Assembly (NCBI GenBank): GCA_965240325.2
Contig: OZ251239.1
Coordinates: 1,602,845-1,666,844, forward strand
Direction of reading: 5' to 3'
Source of the DNA: Rebecca billardiae RCC1528
Lineage: Eukaryota > Haptophyta
Length of the DNA stretch: 64,000 nucleotides
In this document: one piece after another, positions 43,966 to 53,082 of the stretch
How the letters are laid out: each line of letters begins with the position of its first letter
Position numbering within the stretch: position 1 is the first letter of the stretch
Made by a program: the position numbers and the translations under genes
The notes under the pieces: generated by a model
Told to the model about the DNA's origin: nothing
Seen by the model: the letters and a program-made list of their open reading frames with translations, nothing else
The model's database searches: none

Positions 43966-45656
43966 ATGCCGCACGGCCGCGGCGCCGAGGCGGCGCCCGC
44001 GCCGCGCAAGCACACGGTGGTGCTCCAGTCCGTGCCGTTCGAGGTCGACGTGCGGTACACGCCGACCAAGCTCATCGGCCGCGGCGCGTACGGCCTCGTG
44101 TGCGCCGCGCGCGTCGAGCCGCCTCTGCGCGACCCTCTGTCCGAGGACGGGCTCGAGCGCGAGGTGGCGATCAAGAAGATCCAGTCGATCTTCGCGCCCG
44201 ACTCGAACATCGTGGAGGCGAAGCGCACGCTCCGCGAGATCTGCCTCCTCCGCTCGATGGCGCACGAGAACGTGCTGAGCATCCGCGACGTGCTGCTGCC
44301 GCTCGACGTGCGCACCTTCTCGGACGCGTACATCGTGGTGGAGAAGATGGACTCGGACATGCACCGCATCATCCAGTCGAAGCAGGCGCTGTCGGCCGAC
44401 CACACCCGCTTCTTCGTGTACCAGCTGCTCCGCGGCCTCAAGTACATCCACTCGGCCGGCGTGATCCACCGCGACCTGAAGCCGGGCAACCTGCTGCTCA
44501 ACGCCAACTGCGACCTCAAGATCTCCGACTTTGGGCTGGCGCGCACGATCGAGCCCGAGTCCGAGGCGAAGCTCACGCAGTACGTGGTGACGCGGTGGTA
44601 CCGCGCGCCCGAGATCCTGCTGCTCGCCACCTCGTACACCACCGCCGTCGACATCTGGTCCGCGGGCTGCATCTTTGCAGAGCTGCTGGGGCGCAGGCCG
44701 CTGTTCCCCGGCCGCACGCACCTGCACCAGCTGCAGCTCATACTCGCGAGGCTGGGCACGCCGAGCGCGGACGAGCGCGGCGCGGTGCCCGAGCAGATCC
44801 GCTCGGCCATCGAGACCGCGCTCTCCACCACGCGCGGCGGCGGCGGCTGCGCGGAGGGCGCGTCCGAGGGCGGGGGGCTGCACGCGCTGCTGCCGGACGC
44901 GCCGCCGGGCGCGCTCGAGCTGCTCAGCCAGGTGCGCGCGCGCGCACGCGCACGCGCACGCGCGCGCGCACACGCGCGTGGCGCCTCACGCGGCCACCCC
45001 CGTGCGCGCGCGCGCGCGGCCGCGCAGATGCTGCGCTTCGACCCGCGCCAGCGCATCACCGCCGCGGAGGCGCTGGCCCACCCGTACCTCGCCGACCTGC
45101 ACGAGGAGGAGGCGGAGCCGAGCGCGCCGCACGCGTTTGCCCTCGACGAGCTGGACGGGCCCGAGGCGGAGGACCTCGACTGGGGGGTGCGCGCGAGACG
45201 CGGGCGCGGAGGCGGGCGCGCCACGCCGCCCCGCGGCCGAGCCCCTCCCCGCCCCACCCCACCCCCCCGCCCCGCTGCGCGCAGGCGCTGCGCCGCGCGT
45301 ACGTGGAGATCGCGGCAGAGTACGCCCAGGCACACCACGCGCCGACCGCGGACGCGGCGCCGCCCTCGCCGATGAAGCCGCTGCCGCCCGCGGCGCGCGC
45401 GGTGCTGGGCGGCGCGGCGGCGCCGGCCGCGGACGCGCCGCCCGACAGCACGCGCAGCGGCGCCGCGCGCACGGGCGGTGGCGCGGGCGCGGGCGCGGCG
45501 CCCGCCGACGGCGGCAGCGGCATCGGCTCCTCGCGCGCGCGGCGCGCGGCGGCGCGCACGGCGAGCCTCGAGGCGGGCGGCGGCGCGAGCGCGATGAGCG
45601 CGAGCGCGCTCGGCAAGCGGCCGCGCGGGAGCGGCCGCTCCGACGGCGCCACATGA
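43966..45656 (+). CDS. MAP kinase with TQY activation loop (498 aa, 3 exons)
   Basis: CMGC-group Ser/Thr kinase acting at the end of a MAPKKK-MAPKK cascade. Exons are 43966-44931, 45028-45186 and 45285-45656; introns are 96 and 98 bp, phase 0, and the first is stop-free. Visible landmarks: glycine loop GRGAYGLV, catalytic VAIKK (K70) after a longer than usual N-lobe loop, HRDLKPGN (D170), DFG (188-190), the MAPK phosphorylation lip T204-Q205-Y206 followed by VVTRWYRAPE, and CMGC-type MLRFDPRQRITAAEALAHPY. ERK-type kinases have TEY, plant TDY or TEY, p38 TGY and JNK TPY, so TQY is unusual. The C-terminal 120 residues are Ala/Gly-rich and unstructured with an SPMK proline site. Head-to-head with ABCF1. 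Confidence 0.94.
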
Positions 45657-46119
45657 GTAGCGCGCGCGCCGTGCCTGGCCTAGGCGGGGTTTTCAAGATA
45701 CTGTTCGCGCTACGATACTACTGATATCGTCGCATTATAATAAACGTGTAGTATTTAAAATAATACGCGCGCATTATTTTATACTACTACTATAGTCTAA
45801 ATATTACTGCTGTACTACACTATTATATTAAATTATATAATATATATATAATATATATATGTTATAAATAAATATACGAAGTCCTATTAGATGACGAAGT
45901 AATTTTTAAAAAAGGACGTGGCCGCGCCATTATTGCATGACGACGACGCGATATACTATTATAATTATATGACGAGCTCGGCCTTGGCTCCTAAGCATGG
46001 CGGCCGCCGAAGCCTCGTCATCGTCATCGTCGTCGTCGCGTGCTGATCATGCTGGATGCGCTCGTCAAGCACGGTCCCCACGCCACGCGCGCGCGCGCGG
46101 CCGAGCGACGGGCGCGCGC
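45657..46119. other. AT-rich convergent intergenic region
   Basis: Between the 3' ends of the MAP kinase and LysA genes. The stretch 45,700-45,970 is very AT-rich, with AATAAA at 45,867-45,872 and TATATATAATATATATAT palindromes. A (GTC/ATC)n-like stretch lies at 46,016-46,040. It probably carries polyadenylation signals for both genes. No gene was seen. Confidence 0.6.
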
Positions 46120-47837
46120 CTAGGGCGCGCTGAAGCCCTGCGGCAGCCCCGCCTCGTTCTGCAGCATCTGCTCCAGCGTCTGCCGCGCGCGCACGACGTG
46201 CGGCTCTCCGTCCGCGTCGAGCAGCACCTCGGCGCACTCGGGGAACGCGTTGTAGTTCTTCGCCGCCATGCCTGGGCGCGGCGCGCGCAGGGAGGGGGGG
46301 GGGGGGGAGTGGGCGCGCGCGCGGGGGGGGGGGGGGGGGTGCGCGCGCGGGGCGCGCGCGCACACCCGCGCAGTAGGCGCCCGCGCCGTCGACGACGACG
46401 AGGTCGCCGAGCTGCGGCTGGCGCAGCGCGCGCCGCTCGAGCGTCTCCGCCTCGCCCGGCGCGCAGGTGAGCAGGTCGCCCGACTCGCAGCAGTGGCCCG
46501 AGACGATGTACTCGCGCACCGGCGCGGCCGCGTCCGCGGGCAGCGTCGCGATCGGGTGCCGCGCGCCGTACAGCGAGGGGCGCAGCAGCTCGGTCATGCC
46601 GGTGTCGAGCTTGAGGAAGTGGTGGCCCTGCGCCCCGGTCGAGGTCGCGTCCTGCACGCGCGCGAGGATGGCGCCCGCGTTGCACACGAGGAAGGTGCCC
46701 GGCTCGATCTCGAGGTGGAGCGCGCGGCCGTGCTCCTGCGCGAACGCCTCGAACGCCGCCTTGACGGGCACGCCCACCGTCGCCATGTCCGTCGACGCCT
46801 CGCCCGGCACGCGCCCCACCTTGAAGCCGCCGCCCAGGTTGACCGTCGCCACGTCCGGCAGCTGCGCGGCCAGGCCGAGGGTGAGCTCGGCGACGGCCTG
46901 CCACACCGCGGGGTCGGAGCCGCTGCCGATGTGCGTGTGCACGCGCTCGCACGTCAGCCCGTGCTCCGCCAGCGCCGCCTGCGCCTCGGGCAGCAGCTCG
47001 TGCCAGATGCCGAACGAGGACGAGGGGCCGCCCACGTTGGTCTGGGGCAGGGGGCAGCACAGGGGCCAGCACAGGGGGCAGCACAGGGGGCAGCACAGCA
47101 CAGCGCAGCACAGCGCAGCACAGCGCAGCACAGCGCACACCGACCGCACACCAACCGCAGAGGGAAGGCAGGAGCGCGCGTGAGCGCGCGGGCGCGGGCG
47201 CGCGCGCGCGCGCGCGGCGCGGCGCGGCGCGGCGAGGGGCAGCGCGCACCTTGCCCGTGCCGCCCGAGCCCACGCCCGGGTTGATGCGCAGCCCGACGCG
47301 CGCCCCGGCGCACGCCTGGCCGTACGCGCGCAGCTGCGGCACCGAGCACGCGTTCACCTTCACGCCGAGGCCGACGATCTCGGCGAGCTCGGCGCCGGTG
47401 GGCAGCTCCTGCGAGGAGAGCGAGATGTGCGCCGCCGGGATCCCCGCGAGCATCGCGCGGCGCACCTCGTGCACCGAGCTCGCGTCGATCTGGACGCCGA
47501 GATTGGACAGCAGCTGCAGCAGCGCGCGGTTGGGGCACGCCTTCATGGCGAAGCGGACGGTGAGGCCGTGCGCGTTGGGGAAGGCGAGCGCGGTGCGCGC
47601 CTGCGCCACGATCGACTTGGCGTCGTACACGTAGCACGGCGTGCCCGCCAGCGCCGCCACCTTGGCCGCGGTCGGCAGGTCGAGGAAGTTGGGCGTGTGC
47701 ACCGGCAGCGCGGACGCGCGCGCGCCGCAGCGCGGCGAGGCGGGCGCGGCGGCGGCCCGCGGCGCGCGGGCGGCGCGGTGGTGCGGCGGCGAGAAGGCGA
47801 GGAGCGCGGCGGTCAGCGCGGCGGCGGCGAGCGGCAT
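46120..47837 (-). CDS. Diaminopimelate decarboxylase, plastid-targeted (471 aa, 3 exons)
   Basis: PLP enzyme that turns meso-diaminopimelate into lysine plus CO2, the last step of plastid lysine synthesis. Predicted exons are 47837-47250, 47041-46366 and 46271-46120 (phases 0 and 1). The first 45 residues are a hydrophobic leader followed by an Ala/Arg-rich transit-like region. Fold-type III landmarks: RFAMKACPN with PLP lysine K99, HIGSGSDP (233-240), the glycine-rich NLGGGFKVG, EPGTFLV, the CESGD motif (HCCESGDLL), and, across the last intron, GAYCAG-MAAKNYNAFP. Order and length match LysA rather than ornithine decarboxylase. Intron 1 contains a CAGCACAGGGGGCAGC-type minisatellite (about 47,044-47,134). 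Intron 2 contains two long poly-G tracts, read as a pyrimidine run on the coding strand. Confidence 0.93.
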
Positions 47838-48078
47838 GGCGAGCGGCGCGTCGTCGGTCGTGCGGCGCGGCGCGGCCGTGCAGGCCGATGCAGCTTTTTC
47901 CCGAATATCCGCTCGGCCACGCGGACAAGTCTGCGGCCGGGCAAACTCGCGAGCGGCACCCCGGTGAGTTTCATGCTTTCATTTTCAATTTGCGCTGCGT
48001 GTGTTTTTTCGCCGGCCCCTCGGGCGGGGTGCATTTTCGCGCGATAGCTTCGGGATCGTCGGCGCGCGCGGGTGCGCG
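47838..48078. promoter_or_regulatory. 241-bp divergent promoter region (LysA / HEPN protein)
   Basis: Separates the LysA start codon from the ATG of the first HEPN gene. The centre (47,960-48,020) is less GC-rich with T-rich runs. An open frame extends from 48,001 into the HEPN gene, but the ATG at 48,079 is preferred because conserved sequence begins after it. Confidence 0.5.
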
Positions 48079-48442
48079 ATGTCCGCGCTCGGCCTGCTGC
48101 TCAAGGCGGCGCAGGACTGCCTCGAGCCGCCGTCGACGAGCGTGGGGCGGTACACGAACGACTTTGAGCTCGTCGTGCGCGCGTCCAAGGAGCTCGAGGA
48201 CGTGCTCGAGAAGCGCTTCGGCGCGCCAGACGGCAAGGACTCGGGGCTGCACGACAAGATCAGCGCCGCGCGCACGCCCGACGGCGAGCCGCTACCCGAC
48301 GCGCTCATTCGGCGCATGCGCTTCGTCGTGACGGTGCGCAACAAGCTCGTCCACGAGCGCGAGTTCAACGCGCTCGAGGACCGCGCGGGCTTCGTCGAGG
48401 CGTACGACGCGATCGCGGCCGAGCTCGAGCAGCTCGCGCCGT

Positions 48443-48474
<32 letters not shown>

Positions 48475-48489
48475 TGCGCCGTCATGTGA
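48079..48489 (+). CDS. HEPN-domain protein with C-terminal CaaX box (136 aa)
   Basis: Intronless. The helical domain (about 24-122) carries TVRNKLVHE, giving R87-N88-x3-H92. This is the R-x4-6-H signature of HEPN domains, many of which are metal-independent RNases in prokaryotic toxin-antitoxin and defence systems. Sequence around it (DFELVVRASKELEDVLEKRF and FVEAYDAIAAELEQL) resembles the DUF4145 style of HEPN protein. After a poly-Gly linker the protein ends in CAVM, a good farnesylation (CaaX) signal, so it is probably lipid-anchored to membranes. The catalytic and prenylation readings are inferences from motifs. The next gene is a tandem paralogue, roughly two-thirds identical over this domain. 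Confidence 0.75.
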
Positions 48490-48727
48490 GTGCTCGCCGC
48501 CGGGCGCGCGCGGGTGGGCGCGGCCGCCGCGCGCCTCCGCGGAGCCTCGCGGCCGGGGATACTGCAGGCCCTGGCCGCTCCCCGGACCATCTGGTCCTAT
48601 AGTCGACACTGTCGACACTATGAGACTTGGCATCCGCGCCGTTTCAGTATCTCCGTGCTATCGTTAGTACGTTACACGTCATCAAATAACGTCGGCTCGC
48701 GAAGGGGCGCGCCTGTTGGAGCAGTCC

Positions 48728-49429
48728 ATGGCCGCACGGGGCGACGGCGGCGCGGCGGCGGCCGCGGCGCTCGAGCTCGCCGCGGCGCGCCCGCTGCTCG
48801 CCGACGCGCCGGCCGCGCGCAGGCCGCCGGCTGCGCGCAGGCGCTGCGCGCTCGCCGCCGCGTGCGCGGCCGCGCTGCTGCTGTGCGCGGGCGGCGCCCT
48901 CGCGTACGTGCTGGTGAGCGTCGAGGCGCGCGCGGCCGGCGCGCGCGCCGCGCCGGCGGGCAGCGTGGGCGCGTGGACGAACGACTTTGAGCTCACGGTG
49001 CGCGCGACCAAGGGCCTCGAGCACGCGCTCGAGGCGCGCTTCGGCGCGCCGGACGACAAGGCCACCGGGCTGCAGGGCAAGATCAGCGCCGCGCGAACGC
49101 CGGCGGGGCGGCCGCTGCCCGACGCGCTGACGCGGCGCATGCGGTACCTCGCGACGGTGCGCAACCAGCTCGTGCACGAGCCGGGCGTGGACGCGCTGCC
49201 CGACCGCGGCGCGTTCGTGCAGGCGTGCGACGCCGTCAACGCCGAGCTCGAGCGGCTCGCGCGCGGCGACGAGGCGGACGACGACGACGACGACGACGAC
49301 GACGACTCGTCCGGCGGCGGTGGCGGGTGGGCGGCGGGCGAGGGCAGCCCCGGTCGGGTCGCCCCGGCCGGGCGCGCGTCCCGAGCCGCGGCGGCGCAGC
49401 ACCCGCTGGGCCCTGGCCCGCGGCGGTGA
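48728..49429 (+). CDS. Membrane-anchored HEPN-domain paralogue (233 aa)
   Basis: Intronless tandem copy of the upstream HEPN gene. Residues 1-37 are Ala/Arg-rich and end in RRPPAARRR, followed by one transmembrane helix (about 41-64, LAAACAAALLLCAGGALAYV). The HEPN domain follows: WTNDFELTVRATKGLEHALE, KISAARTPAGRPLPDAL, and TVRNQLVHE with R145 and H150. The basic-inside pattern predicts that the domain is on the non-cytosolic side or in an organelle lumen, depending on targeting. The C-terminus has an Asp-rich tract and a Gly-rich tail and, unlike its neighbour, no CaaX box. The frame opens a little earlier, but the first ATG in it is at 48,728. Confidence 0.75.
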   Translation: MAARGDGGAAAAAALELAAARPLLADAPAARRPPAARRRCALAAACAAALLLCAGGALAYVLVSVEARAAGARAAPAGSVGAWTNDFELTVRATKGLEHALEARFGAPDDKATGLQGKISAARTPAGRPLPDALTRRMRYLATVRNQLVHEPGVDALPDRGAFVQACDAVNAELERLARGDEADDDDDDDDDDSSGGGGGWAAGEGSPGRVAPAGRASRAAAAQHPLGPGPRR

Positions 49430-49527
49430 CACGCACTGTGACGACGCAGCGTCGTCGACTGCTCGTCGCGTATTTTGACGAATTACTCTGCGGACCCATG
49501 CATAAAAAGCAAGGCACATCGGGCACG

Positions 49528-50493
49528 ATGGCGGCGACGCGCACGCTTTTGCTGCCGGCGGCGGCGCTCATCGTCACGGCGGCGGCGGCGGCGCGCGCGG
49601 ACGGCGCGCGCCCCGCGCCCGGCGCGCGGCTCGCCGCGTGCCGCTGGTCCGCCGGGCTGCGCGCGCTCGAGTCGGAGCGGCTCGACTGCGCGTTCCACGA
49701 CCCGCTCGCGCGCGCGCTCGCGCGCGGCGTGCCGTACCGCGAGGAGGCGCGGCCGCCGCGCGGGCAGGTGGGGCCGGTCGTGGCGCGCGCGATGATGATC
49801 GACGCGGCCGTCGCGCGCGCCACGCGCGCGGCGCACGGCCCCAAGCAGGTCGTGCTGCTCGGCGCGGGGTGCGACACGCGCGCGCAGCGGCTGCGCCACC
49901 TGCCGGGCGTGCGCTTCTTCGAGGTGGACGGCGCCGCGGCGCTGCGGCGGAGGCGCTGGCTGCTCGGGCGCGCGGAGCCGCGCGACGCGGGCCGCGCCTG
50001 CCTCGACCTCGGCCGGCGGCCCGAGCGGCTGCTGCCCCGGCTCGCGCGCTGCGGCCACGCGCGGACCGCGCCGACCGTGTGGGTGGCGGAGGGCGCGCTC
50101 ACCCAGCTGCCGCCCGGCAGCGCGCGCGCGCTGCTCGACGCGCTGCCGGCCGAGCCGCCGGGGAGCCGTGTGGTGTGCGCCGTGCCCAACCGGCGCATGC
50201 GCACGCCGCCGCGCGGCGCCGCGCGCGCGCTGCTCGCGCGCGCCTCGCCGAGCGCGCGCGCGCTGCTGGGCGCGTGCGCGACCGACGCGCAGCAGCTGCG
50301 CGAGCAGCTGCCGCCGCACTGGCGCGTCGCCAGCGCCGCGCGCACGTTCACGCGCGGCGGGCTGCGCCGGTACGGGCTGCTCGACCGGCGCGCGGGCGTG
50401 GCGCGCGTGCACCGCGCGGGCGGCCTCGCGCGCGCCGTGCGGCGCGGCGGCACCGAGGTGGTGCTCGAGCTCACGCCCGCGCGGCGCGCCTGA
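49528..50493 (+). CDS. SAM-dependent methyltransferase of the PPM/LCMT family (321 aa)
   Basis: Single exon. The N-terminal hydrophobic leader (RTLLLPAAALIVTAAAAARA) suggests secretion or organelle import. Family marks: RALESERLDCAFHDPLARAL (early DPLA motif), ARAMMIDAAVARA, then the SAM-binding motif VVLLGAGCDTRAQRLRHL (108-125) and the acidic RFFEVDGAAAL (E132, D134) that contacts the ribose. Leucine carboxyl methyltransferases and bacterial O-methyltransferases of this superfamily methylate carboxyl or hydroxyl groups. The leader and organisation fit the bacterial-type small-molecule group rather than the cytosolic PP2A methyltransferase. The substrate is unknown. An ATG 30 bases upstream is possible but would disturb the leader. 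Confidence 0.85.
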   Translation: MAATRTLLLPAAALIVTAAAAARADGARPAPGARLAACRWSAGLRALESERLDCAFHDPLARALARGVPYREEARPPRGQVGPVVARAMMIDAAVARATRAAHGPKQVVLLGAGCDTRAQRLRHLPGVRFFEVDGAAALRRRRWLLGRAEPRDAGRACLDLGRRPERLLPRLARCGHARTAPTVWVAEGALTQLPPGSARALLDALPAEPPGSRVVCAVPNRRMRTPPRGAARALLARASPSARALLGACATDAQQLREQLPPHWRVASAARTFTRGGLRRYGLLDRRAGVARVHRAGGLARAVRRGGTEVVLELTPARRA

Positions 50494-51009
50494 GCCGATC
50501 CCTCCCTCCGACTGGCCCGCGGTGGTCAGCACGCGGAGCGCGCGCCGACGACGGCGCCGTCGTTCCCTGGCGACGCGACGACGCTGGCGCCGCCATGAGC
50601 GGCCGCCGATGCAAGCCCCCGTCAGCGGGCCACCCGTTCCGACTGTTGGCGCGCAAATTACGATGACGCTGCAATTACGAATTGATAAAGCACAAACCGT
50701 ATACCCGCATGTATATCAAATTCTCGTTGGAGTACGGTGTTAGGTCGCCGACGGTCATTATCATATATGATTTACGGTTGCATAAGTGGCTATTAGCGGC
50801 CTGAAAAAGCCTCCGGGTTTAGACCAGGTGATGACGCCACGTCGTTCGGACGCGATGGGCTGGACGATGGGCCGACGGCGCGTGGTGCCAGTTCTCCAGC
50901 CATCATTTTGCCTCCGAACAGGCACGCACGCCGCTGCACCACCACCCTGCGCGTCCGAACGTTGGGCACAACACCGAACATCACGACGAGCGTCCAGACG
51001 GGCGCGCCG
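50494..51009. other. Intergenic, no gene recognised
   Basis: Between the methyltransferase and the histidine kinase. Coordinates 50,640-50,830 are AT-richer. An open frame continues from here into the kinase, but it lacks an ATG before 51,010. Likely the 3' UTR of one gene and the promoter of the next. Confidence 0.5.
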
Positions 51010-53082
51010 ATGCCGCGCCAGGGCTCGCGCGGCCATCGCGGCCGGCGGCACTCTGACGAGCCCGCGTACCACCGCGGCGCGCGGCCGTGCGCCGAGCCGG
51101 CGCGCGCCGGCGGCGCGGACGACGAGGCCGAGCCGCTCGCGCCGCCGGCGGCCGCGGCGCTGCGGTGGGACGGCGAGCTGCGCGACCGCGCGCTCGAGGC
51201 GGCGTACCGCCGCGAGGAGGCGCGCCCCCCCGCGCTCGGGCGCTGGGCGCTGGGCGCGGCCGCGTGCCGGCTCGTCGCGCCGGGCGCGCTCGCCGGCCCC
51301 GGCGCCGCCGTGGCCGTCGGCGTCCACCTCGGCGGCGCGGCGCTCGCGGCGCGGCGTGGCGCCCCGCCGTGGTGCGCCGAGGCGCTGCTCGCGCTCGGCC
51401 ACGCGCTCCTCGCCGCCGCGGCCGTCCTGCAGCGCGGCGCGCCGCCGGCGGAGCGGCTGCTGTCCGGCGCGCTGTGCGCGGCGCTGCTGCCGCTCTGCGC
51501 GCCGCCGCCGCGCGCGGCGCTGCTCGCGCCCGCGCTGCTCGCGCCCGGCCTGCTCGCCGTCGCCGACGCCGCCGCGCCCGGCGGCGACGCCTCGCTGCGC
51601 GGCGCGCTGCTCCTGCTCGCGACGTGCGGCGCGCTGCTGGGCGCGCACGTGCGGCTGGGCGCCGCGCGCCGCGCCGCCTTTTGCGCGCGGCGCGAGGCGG
51701 CGGCCGAGCTGCGGGCGCGCGCGGCCGAGGCGGCGCGGCGCGCGCGCTCGCGGCTCATCCGGTGCGCGATGCACAGCCTGCGCTCGCCGCTGCTCTCGGC
51801 GAGCCAGCTGGCCGACGGGCTCGCGTCCGACGGCGACGGCGCGCCACCGAGCGCGGACGACGCGCGCGAGAGCGCGCGCGGGCTGCGCGCGTGCATGGCG
51901 CGCATGCAGCGCGTGGTGGACGAGCTGCTCGCGTTCGAGCAGCTCGACGCGGGCCGGCTGCGGCTGTGCGCGGCGCCGCTCTCGGTGGGCGCGCTGCTCG
52001 AGGGCGCGCTGCGCGAGCACGGCGCGCGCGCGGCGGCCAAGGGCGTGGCGCTGCGCGCCGAGCCGCTGCCGCGCGCGCTGCGCGGCTCCGAGCACGTGGG
52101 CGACGCGCGCCGGCTGCGGCAGTGCCTCGACCACGGCGTGGCCAACGCGGTGCGCGCGCGGCCCTACGCGCGCGTGCGCGCGCGGCCCTACGCGCGCGCG
52201 CGCGGTGGCGGCGGCGGCGCACAGCTCACGCGCGCCCTGCCCCGCCTCGCCCCGCCTCGCCCCCCGCAGCTCGAGTTCACCGAGGCCGGCGGCAGCGTCA
52301 CGCTGCGCGCCGCCGCGCGCGCCGGCAAGGCGGGCGACTGCGTGTGCGTCGAGGTGGTGGACACGGGCTGCGGGCTGAGCGCGGCCGAGCTGCGCGCGCT
52401 GCGCGACGCCGAGCCCTTCTCGCGCGTGGGGCGCGGCCAGCTGCGCGGCAGCGCAGGCGCCGGGCTCGGGATCGCCGTGGTGCGCCGGCTGCTCGCGCTG
52501 CACGGCGGCTGCCTCCGCGTGCACTCGGACGGGCCGGGCCGAGGCGCGACGTTTGGCATGCACCTCGTGCTGCCGCGCGCCGAGGCGGCGGCGGAGGCCG
52601 GCGCCGCGCCCGCGCCGAGCCCGCCGGCGCGGCTGCGCTTCCCGGCGGACTTTCGAGTCCTGTACGCGGAGGACGACGCGCTGCTGCGCCGCACGGTGCA
52701 GCTCAAGGTGCTGCACCGGCTCGGCGTGCCGCACGACGTGGCGGAGGACGGCGCGGCCGCGCTGCGGCTCGCGGCCGCCTATGCCTACTCGCTCGTGCTG
52801 CTCGACAACCAGATGCCGACCGTCACGGGCGAGCAGGCGGCGCGCGCGCTGCGCGCGCGCGGGTACGACGGGCTGATCGTCGGCATGACGGGCGACCCGA
52901 GCGGCTGCGCCGAGCGCGAGGCGTTCGAGGCCGCCGGGCTGGACGCGTGCCTCGACAAGGACAGCGCGGGCGTGCGCGCGCTCGTCGCCGCGCTCGAGCG
53001 GTGCGCGCAGCCGCCGCCCGCCGCCGACGCCGACGGGCGGGCGGCCGAGGACGAGGCGAGCAAGGCGGGCGGCGGCGGCTGA
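51010..53082 (+). CDS. Membrane hybrid histidine kinase (650 aa, 2 exons)
   Basis: Two-component sensor: autophosphorylation on His, then transfer to Asp in the attached receiver. Exons are 51010-52149 and 52270-53082. The 120-bp phase-0 intron is stop-free, and its removal rebuilds the ATPase N-box GVANA-LEFTEAGGSV. The N-terminus has about five hydrophobic helices (about 75-220) with no obvious sensor domain. The HisKA helix contains H255 in MHSLRSPLL; the acidic residue normally following His is Ser here. The ATPase has DTGCGL and GAGLGIAVVRRLL. The receiver has YAEDD, phospho-acceptor D559 in LVLLDNQMP, MTGD and the later Lys in CLDKDS. The receiver therefore looks intact while the His box is atypical. 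Confidence 0.9.
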   Translation: MPRQGSRGHRGRRHSDEPAYHRGARPCAEPARAGGADDEAEPLAPPAAAALRWDGELRDRALEAAYRREEARPPALGRWALGAAACRLVAPGALAGPGAAVAVGVHLGGAALAARRGAPPWCAEALLALGHALLAAAAVLQRGAPPAERLLSGALCAALLPLCAPPPRAALLAPALLAPGLLAVADAAAPGGDASLRGALLLLATCGALLGAHVRLGAARRAAFCARREAAAELRARAAEAARRARSRLIRCAMHSLRSPLLSASQLADGLASDGDGAPPSADDARESARGLRACMARMQRVVDELLAFEQLDAGRLRLCAAPLSVGALLEGALREHGARAAAKGVALRAEPLPRALRGSEHVGDARRLRQCLDHGVANAVRARPYARVRARPYARARGGGGGAQLTRALPRLAPPRPPQLEFTEAGGSVTLRAAARAGKAGDCVCVEVVDTGCGLSAAELRALRDAEPFSRVGRGQLRGSAGAGLGIAVVRRLLALHGGCLRVHSDGPGRGATFGMHLVLPRAEAAAEAGAAPAPSPPARLRFPADFRVLYAEDDALLRRTVQLKVLHRLGVPHDVAEDGAAALRLAAAYAYSLVLLDNQMPTVTGEQAARALRARGYDGLIVGMTGDPSGCAEREAFEAAGLDACLDKDSAGVRALVAALERCAQPPPAADADGRAAEDEASKAGGGG

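Noticed and set aside
50908-51009. Longer N-terminus for the histidine kinase
   Set aside because: The extension begins with TTG and has no in-frame ATG before 51,010.
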